From Pseudomonas asplenii (GTDB lineage Bacteria; Pseudomonadota; Gammaproteobacteria; Pseudomonadales; Pseudomonadaceae), in assembly GCF_001293465.1 (NCBI RefSeq), contig NZ_JSYZ01000003.1:219901-283900 (forward strand): 64,000 nucleotides of DNA. Direction: 5' to 3'. The position numbers and the translations under genes were made by a program. The notes beneath the pieces were generated by a model. The model was not told the origin of the DNA. It ran no database searches and was given only the letters and a program-made list of their open reading frames with translations. Positions 27,465 to 37,179 of the stretch are shown piece after piece; position 1 is the first letter of the stretch; every line of letters starts with the position of its first letter.

Positions 27465-27929
27465 TCACACGGACCCGGCAAAACCCAATTGGCGCCAGCC
27501 CTCGTAGACCGCTACCGCCACGGTGTTGGACAGGTTCAGGCTGCGGCAGCCTTCGCGCATCGGCAGGCGCAGGCGTTGTTCGCCTGGCAGGCTGTCGAGC
27601 ACTTCGGCGGGCAGGCCACGGCTTTCCGGGCCGAAAATAAAGGCGTCGCCCTCGGCGAAGCGGGTATCGTGGAACGGCCGCGAGCCTTTGGTGGTAAAGG
27701 CGAACAGTCGCGGATTGCCCAGGCTTTCCAGGCAACTGGCCAGGTCCGGGTGGACCTTGAGCGTGGCGTATTCGTGGTAGTCCAGGCCGGCGCGCCGCAG
27801 GCGCTTGTCATCCAGTTCGAAGCCGATGGGCTCGATCAGATGCAGATGGCAGCCACTGTTGGCGCACAGCCTGATAACGTTGCCGGTATTCGGCGGAATT
27901 TCTGGTTGGAAAAGGATGACGTGAAACAT
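27465..27929 (-). CDS. trmL: tRNA (cytidine/uridine-2'-O-)-methyltransferase TrmL
   Basis: The 154-aa SPOUT methyltransferase modifies the wobble base of tRNA-Leu isoacceptors. It shows the N-terminal LFQPEIPPNTGNVIRLCANSG, the SAM-binding knot FIFGPESRGLP and LRLPMREGCRSLNLSNTVAVAVYE. The ATG at 27929 has GGAG upstream. The start codon shares the palindrome CATG with the start of the divergent gene. Confidence 0.94.
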   Translation of the reverse strand: MFHVILFQPEIPPNTGNVIRLCANSGCHLHLIEPIGFELDDKRLRRAGLDYHEYATLKVHPDLASCLESLGNPRLFAFTTKGSRPFHDTRFAEGDAFIFGPESRGLPAEVLDSLPGEQRLRLPMREGCRSLNLSNTVAVAVYEGWRQLGFAGSV

Positions 27930-28368
27930 GCACGGCTCCGCAGATGAAGATGGGCAGCATTCTACCCCCGAAGAGGACCCGCGGCCGAAGCTAATGCTGC
28001 GGGTGATGGGCGCCCTGGCGATTTTCGGGGTGATGGTGGGGTTGATGATCGGTCGCCTGACCAACCCCGAACCGGCGCAGTTGCAGCAGGTCGACGCGGC
28101 GGACGATGCGCTGGTGGTGTGGTTCTCCAGCGAACCGAAGGTGCATGGCGAGCAGGTGGATGGCACCGTGGCGCTGCTGTTCGATGCCGAGGGCAAGGCC
28201 CAGGGTGGTCGCCTCAAGGTTGCCGGCAAGGACGCCAACTGGCGCTTGCGCCTGACTGACAAGGGGGTGTTGCTGACCCTGGTGGCCGCACGGCCCTTGC
28301 AGGGTGAGTGGGCCGGGGCGAAGGTCGATGGGCGCTGGAGACTGTCGATCAGTCTCCGCGAGGAATAA
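27928..28368 (+). CDS. small inner-membrane protein of unknown function
   Basis: The 146-aa protein has an acidic, Pro-rich N-terminus (residues 1-20), one hydrophobic helix (MGALAIFGVMVGLMIGRL, about 27-44) and an extracytoplasmic beta-rich C-terminal domain. I cannot assign a family. The ATG at 27928 has AAAGGATGA upstream, but a later ATG at 27994 would still retain the membrane helix. The structured repeat array begins three bases after its stop codon. Confidence 0.72.
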   Translation: MHGSADEDGQHSTPEEDPRPKLMLRVMGALAIFGVMVGLMIGRLTNPEPAQLQQVDAADDALVVWFSSEPKVHGEQVDGTVALLFDAEGKAQGGRLKVAGKDANWRLRLTDKGVLLTLVAARPLQGEWAGAKVDGRWRLSISLREE

Positions 28369-28370
28369 AA

Positions 28371-28746
28371 GAGGGAATCTCCGGCCTGCCTGTACCAAAG
28401 CTCCCTGAACGGTTCGGGACCCGTCGCCTTGAGCGGGGCGAGTCCCGGCGGTTAAAGAGGGAATCCCTGGCCTGCCTGTACCAGGGCTCCCGAAACGGGC
28501 GGGGCTCGTCGCTACCAGCGGTATGAGCCCCGGATGTAAAGAGGGGAGTCTCGGCCTGCCTGTACCGAGGTCCCCGAAACAGCTGGGATTTGCCCACTCT
28601 GGGAGGCGTGGATCCCGGGTCAAAGCTGGAGATTCCCGGCCTGCCTGTACCGGGGTCTCCAAAACTTGTGGGACCCGTCGCTCTGAGCGGTATGAGTCCC
28701 GGATGTAAAGAAGGGGATTCCCCGGCCTGCCTGTACCAAGGTCCCC
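28371..28746. repeat. tandem array of five 84-86 bp structured repeats
   Basis: Five copies of the invariant 14-mer GGCCTGCCTGTACC start at 28383, 28469, 28553, 28638 and 28724, a period of 86, 84, 85 and 86 bp. In each copy the ten-base loop CCTGCCTGTA is closed by a stem whose sequence differs between copies but stays paired in most positions (CCCTGG/CCAGGG in unit 2, CTCGG/CCGAG in unit 3, CCCGG/CCGGG in unit 4), then a small asymmetric bulge and an outer stem of GGGA/TCCC type. Units 1-4 also contain a second hairpin (outer GGGACCC/GAGTCCC-like, inner CGCT/AGCG or CCCA/TGGG). Unit 5 keeps only the first. Confidence 0.9.
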
Positions 28747-28971
28747 AAAACTGGGTAGTACAGGGGTTATTGCAGAGGGCGTGCCAGCTTTGGAAAAATG
28801 CTTCAAGTTGTGTGCGAAATTTTTCTGAAGTGGCTGGAGGCCCCGAAATCCGGGACTTCTTCCGAAAAAAGTGCGCTGGGCTGGAGAGCGGGCGGTTCTG
28901 AAAGCTGCCCGATGGCGGGTCAGGGTGCATTCTCATGGTGCGTCGGGGAGGGCATGGCCGCCAGCAGGCAC
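28747..28971. other. unassigned intergenic stretch
   Basis: This stretch lies between the repeat array and the REP element. I see no credible gene: the short open frames lack ribosome sites and family features. A CCCCGAAATCCGGG-type small inverted repeat lies near 28841, but without context it cannot be interpreted. Confidence 0.4.
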
Positions 28972-28999
28972 TGTGGGAGCGGGCTTGTCCGCGAATAGG
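28972..28999. repeat. single REP element
   Basis: TGTGGGAGCGGGCTTGTCCG, continued by CGAATAGG, is the classical REP sequence of fluorescent Pseudomonas, here as a single copy. The mirrored partner seen in REP doublets is not obvious nearby. Confidence 0.8.
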
Positions 29000-29033
29000 C
29001 CCGCAAGCCTTGCCCTGTTCTTCACAGCCAGTA

Positions 29034-29067
29034 AAAAGCCCCCAGCAGCGAGACTGCAGGGGGCTTT
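29034..29067 (-). terminator. rho-independent terminator after ntrC
   Basis: AAAAGCCCCC pairs with AGGGGGCTTTT around a 13-base loop, 19 bp beyond the ntrC stop on the minus strand. The stem is GC-rich and flanked by A- and T-runs. Confidence 0.87.
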
Positions 29068-29085
29068 TGTTCGACGCGAGGGGGA

Positions 29086-30518
<1,433 letters not shown>

Positions 30519-30522
<4 letters not shown>

Positions 30523-31604
30523 GTCGATGTGGCTCCTTGTTCCAGGGGCAGGAAGATCGAGAACGTGGTATGGCCGGGATGGCTGTCGCACTCGATCAGG
30601 CCCTGATGCTGGCTGATGATGTTCTGGGTAATGGCCAGGCCCAGCCCGGTACCGTCGGGGCGACCGCTGACCATTGGATAGAAGATGGTTTCCTGAAGTT
30701 CGGCAGGAATGCCCGGGCCGTTGTCGATGATCTCGATCTTGGTCACCAGGCGGTGGCGAATGTGGCCGATGGTGAACTGGCGAATGGCCCGGGTACGCAG
30801 ACTGATGCGGCCCAGGCGCAACTCGTTCTGGCTGCTGATGGCCTGCATGGCGTTGCGTACGATGTTGAGCACGGCCTGGATCATCTGTTCGCGATCGATC
30901 AGCAGGTCGGGGATGCTCGGGTCGTAGTCGCGCACCAGAGTGATGCAGCCCTGGCTCTCGGCTTCCACCAGGCTGGAGACCCGTTCCAGCACTTCGTGGA
31001 CGTTGGTCATGGCCAGCGAGGGCAGCTTGTTCGAGCCAAGCATGCGATCCACCAGGTTTCGCAGGCGATCGGCCTCCTCGATGATGACGTTGGTGTAGTC
31101 CTTGAGGCTTTCCTCCGGCAGTTCGCGGGCCAGCAACTGGGCGGCACCGCGGATCCCGCCGAGGGGGTTCTTGATTTCGTGGGCGAGGCCGCGCACCAGC
31201 ATCTTGGTGGTTTCCTGCTTGGACAGTTGGGCCTCTTCCTTGGTGATGCGCAGCAGCCGGTCGCGGGGGTGGACCTCCAGCAGCAGCAGGGTTTCGCCCT
31301 GGCTGAGGATCGGCGTCACGGCGTAGTCGACGGTCAGGGTCTGGCCGGTCAGGGCGGTCAGCATGGCTTCGCGCTTGGTGAACGGATGCGCCTGCTCGAC
31401 CGCCTGGCGCAGGGAGTTCAAGGCCTCGGTCGACTCGGTGAACAGCTCGCTGATGAACTGACCGTGGCTGCGCTGGCCGCTGATGGCGAGCAACATTTCG
31501 GCCGCGGGGTTCATGTACTCAAGGCGCAGTTCGGCGTTGAGCAGGATGGTCGCGGTGGTCAGGTTGTCGAGTAACAGTCTGTGCAGGGCATCGCTGATGG
31601 TCAT
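30519..31604 (-). CDS. ntrB: nitrogen sensor histidine kinase NtrB
   Basis: The 361-aa cytoplasmic kinase/phosphatase has an N-terminal PAS domain (about residues 10-110), the phospho-acceptor His142 in RGLAHEIKNPLGG, and catalytic N, G1 and G2 boxes (LNIVRNAMQAI, IDNGPGIP, GTGLGLAITQ). It has no membrane segment, as expected, because PII proteins signal to it. It is the first gene of ntrBC, with a strong hairpin in its leader and an NtrC box upstream. Confidence 0.96.
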
Positions 31605-31626
31605 GGGGACCTCTTTTGGAGCATGT

Positions 31627-31648
31627 CAAACGGGAGTGGTCCCGTTTG
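31627..31648 (-). promoter_or_regulatory. leader hairpin of ntrBC
   Basis: CAAACGGGA-gtgg-TCCCGTTTG is a perfect nine-base-pair stem with a four-base loop, 22 bp before the ntrB start on the minus strand. It lies downstream of the putative promoter and would form in the 5' untranslated RNA, close to the ribosome site AGAGGT. A role in translation control or mRNA stability is inferred. Confidence 0.6.
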
Positions 31649-31679
31649 TGCGCGAACAAGGCGCCGATATGGGGAAAAT

Positions 31680-31695
31680 GCAAAAACCAAACCAA
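31680..31695 (-). promoter_or_regulatory. candidate sigma54 promoter of ntrBC
   Basis: On the minus strand TTGGTTTGGTTTTTGC has TTGG and TTGC elements with GG and GC ten bases apart. The central CAC of the consensus is missing, so the match is partial. Together with the NtrC box about 130 bp upstream it suggests autogenous control of ntrBC. Confidence 0.45.
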
Positions 31696-31821
31696 GGCTC
31701 CGAAAAGAAGCGCAAACAGTCTGAAGTGCCCATTTCAGGCTCGATTGAGTGGCGTTCTGCCGGCTACGACAGGTGATTTCGAACCAAAATGGGATCGAGC
31801 CCGAATGAGGAGGTAGTTTAG

Positions 31822-31838
31822 TGCACCGATTTGGTGCT
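31822..31838. promoter_or_regulatory. NtrC-binding box upstream of ntrBC
   Basis: TGCACCGATTTGGTGCT fits the NtrC consensus TGCAC-N7-GTGCA with a single deviation at the last base. It lies about 218 bp before ntrB, just beyond the end of the DUF4124 gene. An NtrC-activated or NtrC-repressed ntrBC promoter is the simplest reading. Confidence 0.72.
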
Positions 31839-31851
31839 TTTGTGATCCAGG

Positions 31852-32490
31852 TTACAGAAACGGCAGGATGCCGCTCTTTTCTTCCTCGGGCTTGTCCGCC
31901 AGCGGACATTCCGGGCGCTGGCCGTAGTCGGCCGTTTGGCAGGGGCGGGCCTGGCGTTTCTGGCTGAGAGACATGCGCACCATATGGAAGGGCTGATTGG
32001 CGGTGCGCTCGGCAATGCGGCCCTGTTCGTCGAGGATTTCCACCGCGAGCTGGTGGGTGCCACGATCGATGTTTTCCAGGGCGAAAACCGGGCTGGTGCC
32101 GGCGGCTCCGGTGGGCTTGCCGTCGAGCAGCAGGCGGTAGCCATGGCCGGGCTGCAGTCCCGGTTCGCTGGTGACGCTGACGATCAGGTTGCCCTCGGCG
32201 CTGCGCACCGTGGCATCCGGGGCGGGCACCAGGACGCGGACCATCTGGTAGTGAAAGATCGGCCCGGGGCTCGGGCTGGCCTTGCTGGTGGCAGGTGTTG
32301 CCGCCTGGCTGCGGGGATGGGCCGACATGCGGTTGCTCGGCGCCAGCGGCACCCGTGTCGCACCCTTGTGGGGCTGGTCGGTGAAGACCCGGTTACCCTG
32401 GCTGTCGATGTAGGTGTAGACCTCGGCCGCGGCTGGCAGGGTGACCAGCGATAATGCCAGGCCCAGCACCCGAATGAATGATCCGCTCAT
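31852..32490 (-). CDS. exported DUF4124 domain protein
   Basis: The 212-aa protein has a signal peptide (MSGSFIRVLGLALSLVTLPAAA) followed by the DUF4124 signature VYTYIDSQGNRVFTDQP. A Pro/Ser-rich linker leads to a beta-sandwich-like C-terminal region (VSVTSEPGLQPGHGYRLLLDG). The last 25 residues include PCQTADYGQRPECPL with two Cys. The function is unknown. It lies 7 bp after the second DUF4124 gene, so the two form a pair, probably by duplication. Confidence 0.82.
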   Translation of the reverse strand: MSGSFIRVLGLALSLVTLPAAAEVYTYIDSQGNRVFTDQPHKGATRVPLAPSNRMSAHPRSQAATPATSKASPSPGPIFHYQMVRVLVPAPDATVRSAEGNLIVSVTSEPGLQPGHGYRLLLDGKPTGAAGTSPVFALENIDRGTHQLAVEILDEQGRIAERTANQPFHMVRMSLSQKRQARPCQTADYGQRPECPLADKPEEEKSGILPFL

Positions 32491-32497
32491 GAACGAC

Positions 32498-33025
32498 TCA
32501 AGGTTTGTGCACCCGCTGGACGGTGAAGGTCACGGCAGGGCTCTGCTGTACGACCTTCTCGCCCTCCAGGGCCTGTACACCGAGGGTGTGTTCGCCACGG
32601 TCGACATTCACCAGTTGCAGGCGCGGGACGTTGCTCGGCTGGCCGTAGGGTGCACCATCGAGCAGCAGTCGCAACAGATGCTGGCGTTGCAGGCGCGGCT
32701 CGATCTTCACGCCGACGGTGAACGTCCCGTTGTTGGCGCGCAGGGCCTCTTCGGTCGGGATATCCGTCAGTTCGAGGGTGTTGTACGGCGCAGCGTTTTC
32801 CTGAGGGGCGGCCGGTTGCGCGGCGACTGGCCGGGCTGGTGCCGGTGTGCCCGGCTTTTGCGTCTCGACGCTGTTGAGCGGCGGCAGTTCCACGGTCTGG
32901 GCGGCCATGCCGTCGGGCGGCTGGCTGCTGTAGGCGGTGTTGCCGTTGGCATCGGTGTACTTGTAGATCTGCGCCGACACCGGCAGGGCGAAGGTCAGCA
33001 GCAGATAGAGCAGGGGTCGACCCAT
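32498..33025 (-). CDS. exported DUF4124 domain protein, paralogue of the neighbour
   Basis: The 175-aa protein has a signal peptide (MGRPLLYLLLTFALPVSA) and the DUF4124 signature IYKYTDANGNTAYSSQPPDG. The C-terminal half repeats the beta-rich part of its downstream neighbour (HLLRLLLDGAPYG and VNVDRGEHTLGVQ). The true start is the ATG at 33025: a longer open frame upstream overlaps the antisense of the chorismate mutase gene. The function is unknown. Confidence 0.82.
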   Translation of the reverse strand: MGRPLLYLLLTFALPVSAQIYKYTDANGNTAYSSQPPDGMAAQTVELPPLNSVETQKPGTPAPARPVAAQPAAPQENAAPYNTLELTDIPTEEALRANNGTFTVGVKIEPRLQRQHLLRLLLDGAPYGQPSNVPRLQLVNVDRGEHTLGVQALEGEKVVQQSPAVTFTVQRVHKP

Positions 33026-33090
33026 GGCGGCTCCCGGTGAAGGTCCTGATCGTGACAAGCTGTCAGCATAGAGCAGAACCGCCGGTCCTT

Positions 33091-33651
33091 TCACTGTGGG
33101 TGCAGGCACAGTTCGCCCACGGCGCGCACCAGGGCCAGGTCGTGGATGTTGTCGGAGGCCAGGTCGCGGCGGGCCTGGCTCAGCCAGGCCGGGCATTGCG
33201 GGTCCTGCCGATGGGGGGCGAACGCGGCGTATTGCTTGAGCAGCTTGACCTGCAACTGATCCATCACCGGGCGGATCTGCGTGACCAGGTCGGGTCGGGC
33301 GATCACCGGTGCCTTGCCGGCGTTGCGCCATTTGGCCAGCAGGGCGTACTGCACCAGCTTGTTCGCCTCGATCTGTGCCGCGATGAACTGGCCGACCTCT
33401 TCCGGCTTGAGCTGGTAGGCCTGTGCCTGTTCCCGGGCGTTGGCGATCACCTGCTGTTCGCGGGTGCTGTCCTCGACCGGTTTGCCGCTGTCCCATTTGG
33501 TCAGGGCTACCTGGTTGGCGATGGTCAGGCGCTCGCTGATGGTCTGCAGCAGCGGTGCCAGGCTGTCCGGTGCGGGTGGGCTGGCGGCCAGCGCGCTGGT
33601 GCTCAGGCAGGCGGCCAGCAACAGGCTGGCGATACGGTTGTTCGGTGACAT
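33091..33651 (-). CDS. periplasmic chorismate mutase (AroQ gamma type)
   Basis: The 186-aa precursor has a signal peptide (MSPNNRIASLLLAACLSTSALA). The mature helical body has chorismate-mutase features such as ISERLTIANQVALTKWDSGKPVEDSTREQQVI, given here by its key residues R, K, K and E, followed by QIEANKLVQYALLAKWR. Two C-terminal Cys (PQCPAW and ELCLHP) may form a disulfide, as in exported AroQ enzymes. The enzyme converts chorismate to prephenate in the periplasm. The reason for export is not settled. Confidence 0.85.
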   Translation of the reverse strand: MSPNNRIASLLLAACLSTSALAASPPAPDSLAPLLQTISERLTIANQVALTKWDSGKPVEDSTREQQVIANAREQAQAYQLKPEEVGQFIAAQIEANKLVQYALLAKWRNAGKAPVIARPDLVTQIRPVMDQLQVKLLKQYAAFAPHRQDPQCPAWLSQARRDLASDNIHDLALVRAVGELCLHPQ

Positions 33652-33774
33652 GGTGGGCTCCGGCTTTTCCGGTGGTGGAGGCAGGGGCCAGAGTTAACGC
33701 CACAAGACGCTGCGCACGCCAGTGCATTTTCATGAAAATGCTGCCCCCGGCGTCCGGGTTTTCCATCACCCATG

Positions 33775-33810
33775 AAAAATGCCCCGTCTCTTTCGAGGCG
33801 GGGCATTTTT
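33775..33810 (-). terminator. rho-independent terminator after glnA
   Basis: AAAAATGCCCCG and CGGGGCATTTTT form a long symmetrical stem around TCTCTTTCGAGG. It lies 37 bp beyond the glnA stop on the minus strand. Flanking A- and T-runs would allow action in both directions. Confidence 0.93.
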
Positions 33811-33846
33811 GCAGGTTGTGCCTGCTTGCGCAGGCACGGCCGGATA

Positions 33847-35253
33847 TCAGACGCTGTAGTACAGGTCGTATTCCAGTGGGTGTACGAAGGTGCGGACCTT
33901 GATTTCTTCTTCGCTCTTGAGCTCGATGTAGGCGTCGATGAAGTCGTCGCTGAAAACGCCGCCCTTGGTCAGGAACGCACGGCCCTTGTCCAGCTCTTCC
34001 AGGGCTTCTTTCAGGCTGCCGCAAACCTGTGGGATTTCCTTGGCCTCTTCAGGCGGCAGGTCGTACAGGTTCTTGTCGGCGGCATCGCCTGGGTGGATCT
34101 TGTTCTGGATACCGTCCAGGCCGGCCATCAGCAGGGCCGCGAAGGCCAGGTATGGGTTGGCAGCCGGGTCTGGGAAGCGGGCTTCGATACGGCGCGCTTT
34201 CGGGCTGGAAACGTAAGGGATACGGATCGAGGCGGAACGGTTGCGAGCCGAGTAGGCCAGCATTACCGGAGCTTCGAAGCCTGGTACCAGACGCTTGTAG
34301 GAGTTGGTCGACGGGTTGGTGAAGCCGTTCAGGGCCTTACCGTGCTTGATGATACCGCCGATGAAGTACAGGGCGGTGTCGGACAGGCCGGCATAACCTT
34401 CGCCGGAGAAGGTGTTCTTGCCTTCTTTGGCGATGGACAGGTGAACGTGCATGCCCGAGCCGTTGTCGCCGTACAGAGGCTTCGGCATGAAGGTGGCGGT
34501 ACGGCCGTAGGCGTCAGCCACGTTGTGTACGCAGTACTTCAGGGTCTGGACTTCGTCGGCCTTGGCCACCAGGGTGTTGAACTTCACACCGATTTCGTTC
34601 TGGCCGGCGGTTGCCACTTCGTGGTGGTGAACTTCGACCACCAGGCCCATTTCTTCCAGTGCGTTACACATGGAAGTACGGATTTCGTGGTCGTGGTCGC
34701 ACGGAGGAACCGGGAAGTAGCCACCCTTGACGGCCGGACGGTGGCCCTTGTTGCCGCCTTCCACGTCCTGGTCGGTCATCCAGGAGCCTTGTTCGGAGAA
34801 GATCTTGAACATGGAGCCGGAGATGTCGGACTTGAACTTGACCGAGTCGAAGATGAAGAATTCAGGCTCCGGACCGACGAAAACGGTGTCGCCGATACCG
34901 GTGGATTTCAGGTATTCCTCGGCGCGACGGGCGATGGCGCGTGGGTCGCGGTCGTAGCCTTGCATGGTCGAAGGTTCGATGATGTCGCAAACCAGGATCA
35001 GGGTCGGCTCTTCGGTGAACGGGTCCAGCACCGCGGTGCTGTCGTCCGGCATCAGGATCATGTCGGAGGCTTCGATGCCTTTCCAGCCGGAAATGGAGGA
35101 ACCGTCGAACATCTTGCCGATTTCGAAGAAATCGTCATCCAGCGCATCGCGAGCTGGCATGGTCACGTGGTGCTGTTTGCCTTTGGTGTCCGTGAAGCGC
35201 AGATCAATCCATTTAACGTCATGATCTTTGATGAGTTGAACCGACTTCGACAT
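33847..35253 (-). CDS. glnA: glutamine synthetase, type I
   Basis: The 468-aa enzyme makes glutamine from glutamate, ammonia and ATP. The start [20 protein letters not shown] is typical, as are the ATP-site [14 protein letters not shown], the flexible-loop [11 protein letters not shown] and the adenylylation tyrosine in [10 protein letters not shown] (near residue 398). The enzyme is therefore of the GlnE-regulated GSI-beta class. The ATG at 35253 is chosen; the open frame upstream crosses the regulatory region. Transcription looks NtrC/sigma54-dependent. Confidence 0.98.
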   Translation of the reverse strand: MSKSVQLIKDHDVKWIDLRFTDTKGKQHHVTMPARDALDDDFFEIGKMFDGSSISGWKGIEASDMILMPDDSTAVLDPFTEEPTLILVCDIIEPSTMQGYDRDPRAIARRAEEYLKSTGIGDTVFVGPEPEFFIFDSVKFKSDISGSMFKIFSEQGSWMTDQDVEGGNKGHRPAVKGGYFPVPPCDHDHEIRTSMCNALEEMGLVVEVHHHEVATAGQNEIGVKFNTLVAKADEVQTLKYCVHNVADAYGRTATFMPKPLYGDNGSGMHVHLSIAKEGKNTFSGEGYAGLSDTALYFIGGIIKHGKALNGFTNPSTNSYKRLVPGFEAPVMLAYSARNRSASIRIPYVSSPKARRIEARFPDPAANPYLAFAALLMAGLDGIQNKIHPGDAADKNLYDLPPEEAKEIPQVCGSLKEALEELDKGRAFLTKGGVFSDDFIDAYIELKSEEEIKVRTFVHPLEYDLYYSV

Positions 35254-35353
35254 GGTGTCCTCCGGGTGGCTTCGGGCTGGATAGTGGAGTAGCCCTGAAA
35301 TAGTAGTGATGCCGGCGCGAATACTCGGCCAAGGCAACCTGCCTCACAAGGGA

Positions 35354-35368
35354 GCAAATTGCATGCCA
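35354..35368 (-). promoter_or_regulatory. sigma54 promoter of glnA
   Basis: On the minus strand TGGCATGCAATTTGC followed by T matches TGGCACG-N4-TTGCT with one substitution and exact ten-base GG-GC spacing. The start point would be near 35343, giving a leader of about 90 nt. Confidence 0.85.
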
Positions 35369-35440
35369 GTGCCCCGTGATGGGTTTTTTGCCCCAATCTC
35401 AAGCGTTCCAGCCAGGGTAGGAGAATTTTCGGGCATTCGC

Positions 35441-35457
35441 TGCACCTTTGTGGTGCC
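35441..35457. promoter_or_regulatory. NtrC-binding box upstream of glnA
   Basis: TGCACCTTTGTGGTGCC matches the NtrC consensus and is centred about 105 bp upstream of the predicted glnA start point, the usual enhancer distance. A weaker partial site, CGACCTTTTTTGGTGCG, lies at 35471-35487 with six instead of five central bases, and could be a second NtrC dimer site. Confidence 0.85.
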
Positions 35458-35585
35458 GAAAAATATCGATTCGACCTTTTTTGGTGCGCAGAAAACCGTC
35501 CGTACAATAACTGGTCAAACCTTGAGCAATTTCCGCTATAATCCGCGCCCCACTTTTTTCGGCCGGCCGTTCGCGCGCTGTTTTC

Positions 35586-37040
35586 ATGAAACTAATCGTA
35601 AAAGTCTTCCCCGAAATCACCATCAAGAGCCGCCCTGTCCGGACGCGCTTCATTCGTCAATTGGCGAAGAACATCCGTGCCGTGCTCAAGGACCTGGATC
35701 CGGCCGTGGTGGTGAATGGCGTGTGGGACAACCTCGAACTGGAAACCGCGCTGACCGATCCGAAGGCTCTGCAGGAGTTCAAGGCCCGCCTGTGCTGTAC
35801 GCCGGGTATCGCGCACCTGCTGCAGGTCGACGAATACCCGCTGGGCGACTTCGACGACATTACCGCCAAGTGCCTGCAGCACTACGCTGACGTGCTGCCG
35901 GGCAAGATCTTTTCCGTGCGCTGCAAGCGCGGTGGCAAGCACGGCTTCAGTTCCATGGACGTCGAGAAGCATGTCGGCAGCCGCCTGCGGCGTGAATGCG
36001 GTGCCGCCGGGATCTCCCTGAAGGACCCGGAAGTCGAGGTGCGGATCGAGATTCGCGACCAGCGGCTGTTCGTCATCCACGGCCAGCACGAGGGCCTCGG
36101 CGGCTTCCCGCTGGGCTCGGTGGAGCAGACCGTGACCCTGATGTCCGGCGGCTTCGACTCCACCGTCGCCGCCTACCAGATGATGCGCCGCGGCCTGATG
36201 ACCCACTTCTGCTTCTTCAACCTGGGTGGCCGCGCCCACGAGCTGGGGGTGATGGAAGTCGCCCACTACCTGTGGAAGAAGTACGGCAGCTCCCATCGCG
36301 TGCTGTTCATCAGCGTGCCGTTCGAGGAAGTGCTGGGAGAAATTCTCGGCAAAGTCGATAACGGTCATATGGGCGTAGTATTGAAGCGTATGATGTTGCG
36401 GGCGGCGTCGGCGATGGCCGAGCGGCTGCACATCGATGCGCTGGTCACCGGCGAGGCGATTTCCCAGGTTTCCAGCCAGACGCTGCCGAACCTGTCGGTG
36501 ATCGACTGTGTGACCGAGAAGCTGGTGATCCGGCCGCTGATCGCCAGCCACAAGCAGGACATCATCGACCTGGCCGACCAGATCGGCACCGGCGATTTTG
36601 CCCGGCACATGCCCGAATACTGCGGGGTGATTTCGGTCAACCCCAAGACCCACGCCAAGCGCTACCGCGTGGAGCACGAAGAGAAAGCGTTCGACATGGC
36701 GATCCTCGAGCGTGCGCTCGAACGCGCCAGGCTGGTCTCGATCGATCACGTGATCGACGAACTGGGCCAGGATCTGCAGATCGAAGAGGTCAGCGAGGCG
36801 CTGGCGGGTCATATCGTCCTCGACATCCGGCATCCGGATGCCCAGGAGGACGATCCGCTGGAACTGGCTGGCATCGAGGTACAAACGATGCCGTTCTATG
36901 CACTGAATGCTCGTTTCAAGGAACTGGACCCTACTCGCCAGTACCTGCTGTATTGCGACAAAGGCGTGATGAGTCGCCTGCATGCCCACCATCTGCTCAG
37001 TGAGGGGCATGCCAATGTGCGCGTTTATCGACCGAGCTAA
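35586..37040 (+). CDS. thiI: tRNA 4-thiouridine synthetase ThiI
   Basis: The 484-aa enzyme contains an N-terminal ferredoxin-like/THUMP region (about 1-165), the PP-loop [15 protein letters not shown] at about 180-195 and a C-terminal rhodanese domain. The persulfide Cys457 is in [11 protein letters not shown], and the partner Cys is in [10 protein letters not shown] near 344. It uses IscS sulfur to make s4U8 in tRNA and, in enteric bacteria, the thiazole of thiamine. It diverges from glnA. Confidence 0.97.
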   Translation: MKLIVKVFPEITIKSRPVRTRFIRQLAKNIRAVLKDLDPAVVVNGVWDNLELETALTDPKALQEFKARLCCTPGIAHLLQVDEYPLGDFDDITAKCLQHYADVLPGKIFSVRCKRGGKHGFSSMDVEKHVGSRLRRECGAAGISLKDPEVEVRIEIRDQRLFVIHGQHEGLGGFPLGSVEQTVTLMSGGFDSTVAAYQMMRRGLMTHFCFFNLGGRAHELGVMEVAHYLWKKYGSSHRVLFISVPFEEVLGEILGKVDNGHMGVVLKRMMLRAASAMAERLHIDALVTGEAISQVSSQTLPNLSVIDCVTEKLVIRPLIASHKQDIIDLADQIGTGDFARHMPEYCGVISVNPKTHAKRYRVEHEEKAFDMAILERALERARLVSIDHVIDELGQDLQIEEVSEALAGHIVLDIRHPDAQEDDPLELAGIEVQTMPFYALNARFKELDPTRQYLLYCDKGVMSRLHAHHLLSEGHANVRVYRPS

Positions 37041-37179
37041 GTGCCCGGGGCTGTTTGCCTGTGGCCTGCGTCACCGGCCCCCCGACGCCGCCGTCAAGCT
37101 GTAACGGCCACGCCGGACACTACCGTCAATCGCTGCCAAGACTTGTCAGCAAACCGAATCCTCTGATCGAGATACACAA

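Noticed and set aside
28371..28746. CRISPR array
   Set aside because: The repeats are not identical, each unit carries two hairpins, there are no 30-bp-type unique spacers and no cas genes.
28798..28998. Open frame between the repeat array and the REP element
   Set aside because: It runs into the REP sequence, lacks a ribosome site and has no family features.
33026..34024. N-terminal extension of the DUF4124 protein
   Set aside because: It overlaps chorismate mutase and the glnA terminator, while a signal peptide starts at 33025.
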